Source: Streptomyces roseochromogenus subsp. oscitans DS 12.976
GTDB taxonomy: Bacteria > Actinomycetota > Actinomycetes > Streptomycetales > Streptomycetaceae
Length of the DNA stretch: 24,152 nt
Assembly: GCF_000497445.1 (NCBI RefSeq)
Contig: NZ_CM002285.1
Coordinates: 7,058,315-7,082,466, forward strand
Direction of reading: 5' to 3'
The first letter of the stretch is position 1. Each line of letters opens with the position of its first letter. Below are positions 23,074 through 24,152 of the stretch, piece by piece. The notes below the pieces were generated by a model. It was not told the DNA's origin. It did no database searches and saw only the letters and a program-made list of their open reading frames with translations. The translations under genes were made by a program, and so were the position numbers.

Positions 23074-24152
23074 ATGACGGAACGACCCGCGCAGCGCACC
23101 CCCAACCGCCAACTCGCCGCGCTCATCGCAGAAGCGGGGTTCTCCAACGCGGGTCTGGCCCGTCGCGTCGACCAGCTCGGCCTGGAGCACGGGCTGGACC
23201 TCAGATACGACAAGACCTCCGTCACCCGCTGGCTGCGCGGACAGCAGCCGCGGGGTACCACGCCCGCCCTCATCGCCGAGGTCTTCACCCGCCGGCTCGG
23301 GCGCCGCCTCACGGCCCAGGACCTCGGGCTGGACGCCTGCGCCCCGGTGTACGCCGGGCTGGAGTTCGCGGCCACCCCCGTCGAGGCCGTCGACATCGTC
23401 AGCGGGCTGTGGCGCAAGGACTCCGGCAGCCACGCCGAGCTGCGCAAGATCGCGTTCACCCCGGCGGGGCTCGTGGTGCCCAGCCGGGACTGGCTGATCG
23501 GCAAGCCCGACGACAAGGTGGCCCGCGAACCGGCGGCCCGCGTGCCCCCGCAGGGCCGGTCGGCCCCGGCCAAGCCCCAGGGCCGGCAGGCCCTGGTGAT
23601 CCCGCCCCGGGCGCGCGGGCAGGCCGAGCGCGCCCCCGGCCATCGGGTCACCAACGGCGACATCAACGCGCTGCGCTCGGTCGGCGAGCTGTTCCGCACC
23701 CTCGACGACCGCTTCGGTGGCGGCCACGCCCGGCAGGCGCTGGTGCGCTATCTGGAGCACGAGTGCGAGCCGATGCTCCGCGGCAGCTACGACGAGCAGA
23801 CCGGCCGCCGGCTGTTCGGAGCCGCGGCCGACCTGACCCGGCTCGCGGGCTGGACGTCGTACGACATCGCCGCGCACGGACTCGCCCAGCGGTACTTCGT
23901 GCAGGCCCTGCGGCTCGCCCAGGCGGCCGGCGACCGGGCGTACGGCTCCTATGTGCTGGTCACCATGAGCCGCCAGGCCGTCTATCTCGGCCACGGCCGG
24001 GAGGCCATGCAGCTGGCCCGCGTCGCCCAGCAGGGCATGGGGACCGGCGGCCCGCCGGTCGTGCAGGCGCTGCTGCACGCCTGCGAGGCGCGGGCGCACG
24101 GCGTGCTCGGCGAAGTGCGGGCGTGCACGGCGGCGCTCGTGCGGGCCGAGCG
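23074..24152 (+). CDS. Large helix-turn-helix regulator, 3' end outside window
   Basis: The frame is open from ATG at 23074 to the window edge (359 complete codons). AGGAGA lies 12 nt upstream, a long spacing. Residues 10-75 form a helix-turn-helix region (LAALIAEAGFSNAGLARRVD, then KTSVTRWLRGQQPRGTTPAL). Residues 90-190 include a variable Pro/Arg/Gln-rich linker. From about 200 onwards, helical pairs (ARQALVRYLEHECEPMLRG; AHGLAQRYFVQALRLAQAAG; AMQLARVAQQG) look like TPR-type repeats. This plan matches the NsdA-like and related Streptomyces regulators of development and antibiotic production, but I cannot name the orthologue. It is divergent from lipB. Minus-strand ORFs here are shadows. Confidence 0.85.
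   Translation, partial: MTERPAQRTPNRQLAALIAEAGFSNAGLARRVDQLGLEHGLDLRYDKTSVTRWLRGQQPRGTTPALIAEVFTRRLGRRLTAQDLGLDACAPVYAGLEFAATPVEAVDIVSGLWRKDSGSHAELRKIAFTPAGLVVPSRDWLIGKPDDKVAREPAARVPPQGRSAPAKPQGRQALVIPPRARGQAERAPGHRVTNGDINALRSVGELFRTLDDRFGGGHARQALVRYLEHECEPMLRGSYDEQTGRRLFGAAADLTRLAGWTSYDIAAHGLAQRYFVQALRLAQAAGDRAYGSYVLVTMSRQAVYLGHGREAMQLARVAQQGMGTGGPPVVQALLHACEARAHGVLGEVRACTAALVRAE

Noticed and set aside
23020..24099. Long minus-strand ORF opposite the right-edge regulator
   Set aside because: It is low complexity and antisense to a frame with helix-turn-helix and repeat helices; the real gene is open-ended and therefore easily missed.

Overview
The window looks like a core-chromosome segment of a Streptomyces or a close relative. 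The evidence is very high G+C with third codon positions almost always G or C, frequent GTG and TTG starts, paired glutamine synthetases of type I (glnA) and type II (glnII) with GlnR-type boxes, and a lipB-lipA-DUF4191 block. This gene set and order match my memory of the glnA/glnII/lipA neighbourhood of Streptomyces chromosomes, but no database was consulted. I see no tRNA, rRNA, CRISPR array, transposase gene or phage gene.

Layout, left to right. Positions 1-5.0 kb hold a partial degenerate sigma-factor-like gene (-), a small lipoprotein (+), a secreted DUF1996 protein with a Q/N/G-rich linker (-), and an overlapping NarL-type response regulator and histidine kinase pair (-). Positions 5.0-7.6 kb hold an epimerase/reductase and an orphan winged-helix regulator (both -). 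These are separated and flanked by a family of short repeats, one with inverted ends like a miniature transposable element. A 40-codon ORF lies upstream of the regulator. Positions 7.5-10.2 kb hold glnII with a strong terminator and a candidate GlnR box, then a MarR regulator divergent from an alpha/beta hydrolase across a 43-bp palindromic operator. The hydrolase carries an in-frame copy of the same short repeat. Positions 10.2-14.4 kb hold a secreted protein with a possible double-psi barrel, an ArsC/Spx-like protein (-), an acyl-adenylate-forming ligase (+), two small conserved-looking genes (+) and a half-length hydrolase (-) that overlaps its convergent neighbour through a hexanucleotide repeat. 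Positions 14.4-18.3 kb hold pspAB and htpX in an operon, a small membrane protein, a gene-tail remnant and glnA with terminator and GlnR box. Positions 18.3-20.7 kb hold an RDD membrane protein, an abundant-type palindromic repeat, a flavin reductase, a DUF4191 membrane protein and a small gene. Positions 20.9-24.2 kb hold lipA, lipB (lipoate biosynthesis) and, divergently, the start of a large helix-turn-helix regulator that runs off the right edge.

Two systems can be read as units. One is nitrogen assimilation: glnA and glnII about 8 kb apart, both preceded by 5-nt half-sites spaced every 11 nt. The other is lipoate assembly: LipB transfers octanoate and LipA inserts sulfur. HtpX-PspAB is a membrane-stress pair. 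The most unusual material is the repeat family that supplies the 3' codons of one gene, abuts the stop codon of another and sits in frame inside a third, together with the cysteine-containing short ORF ahead of the orphan regulator.
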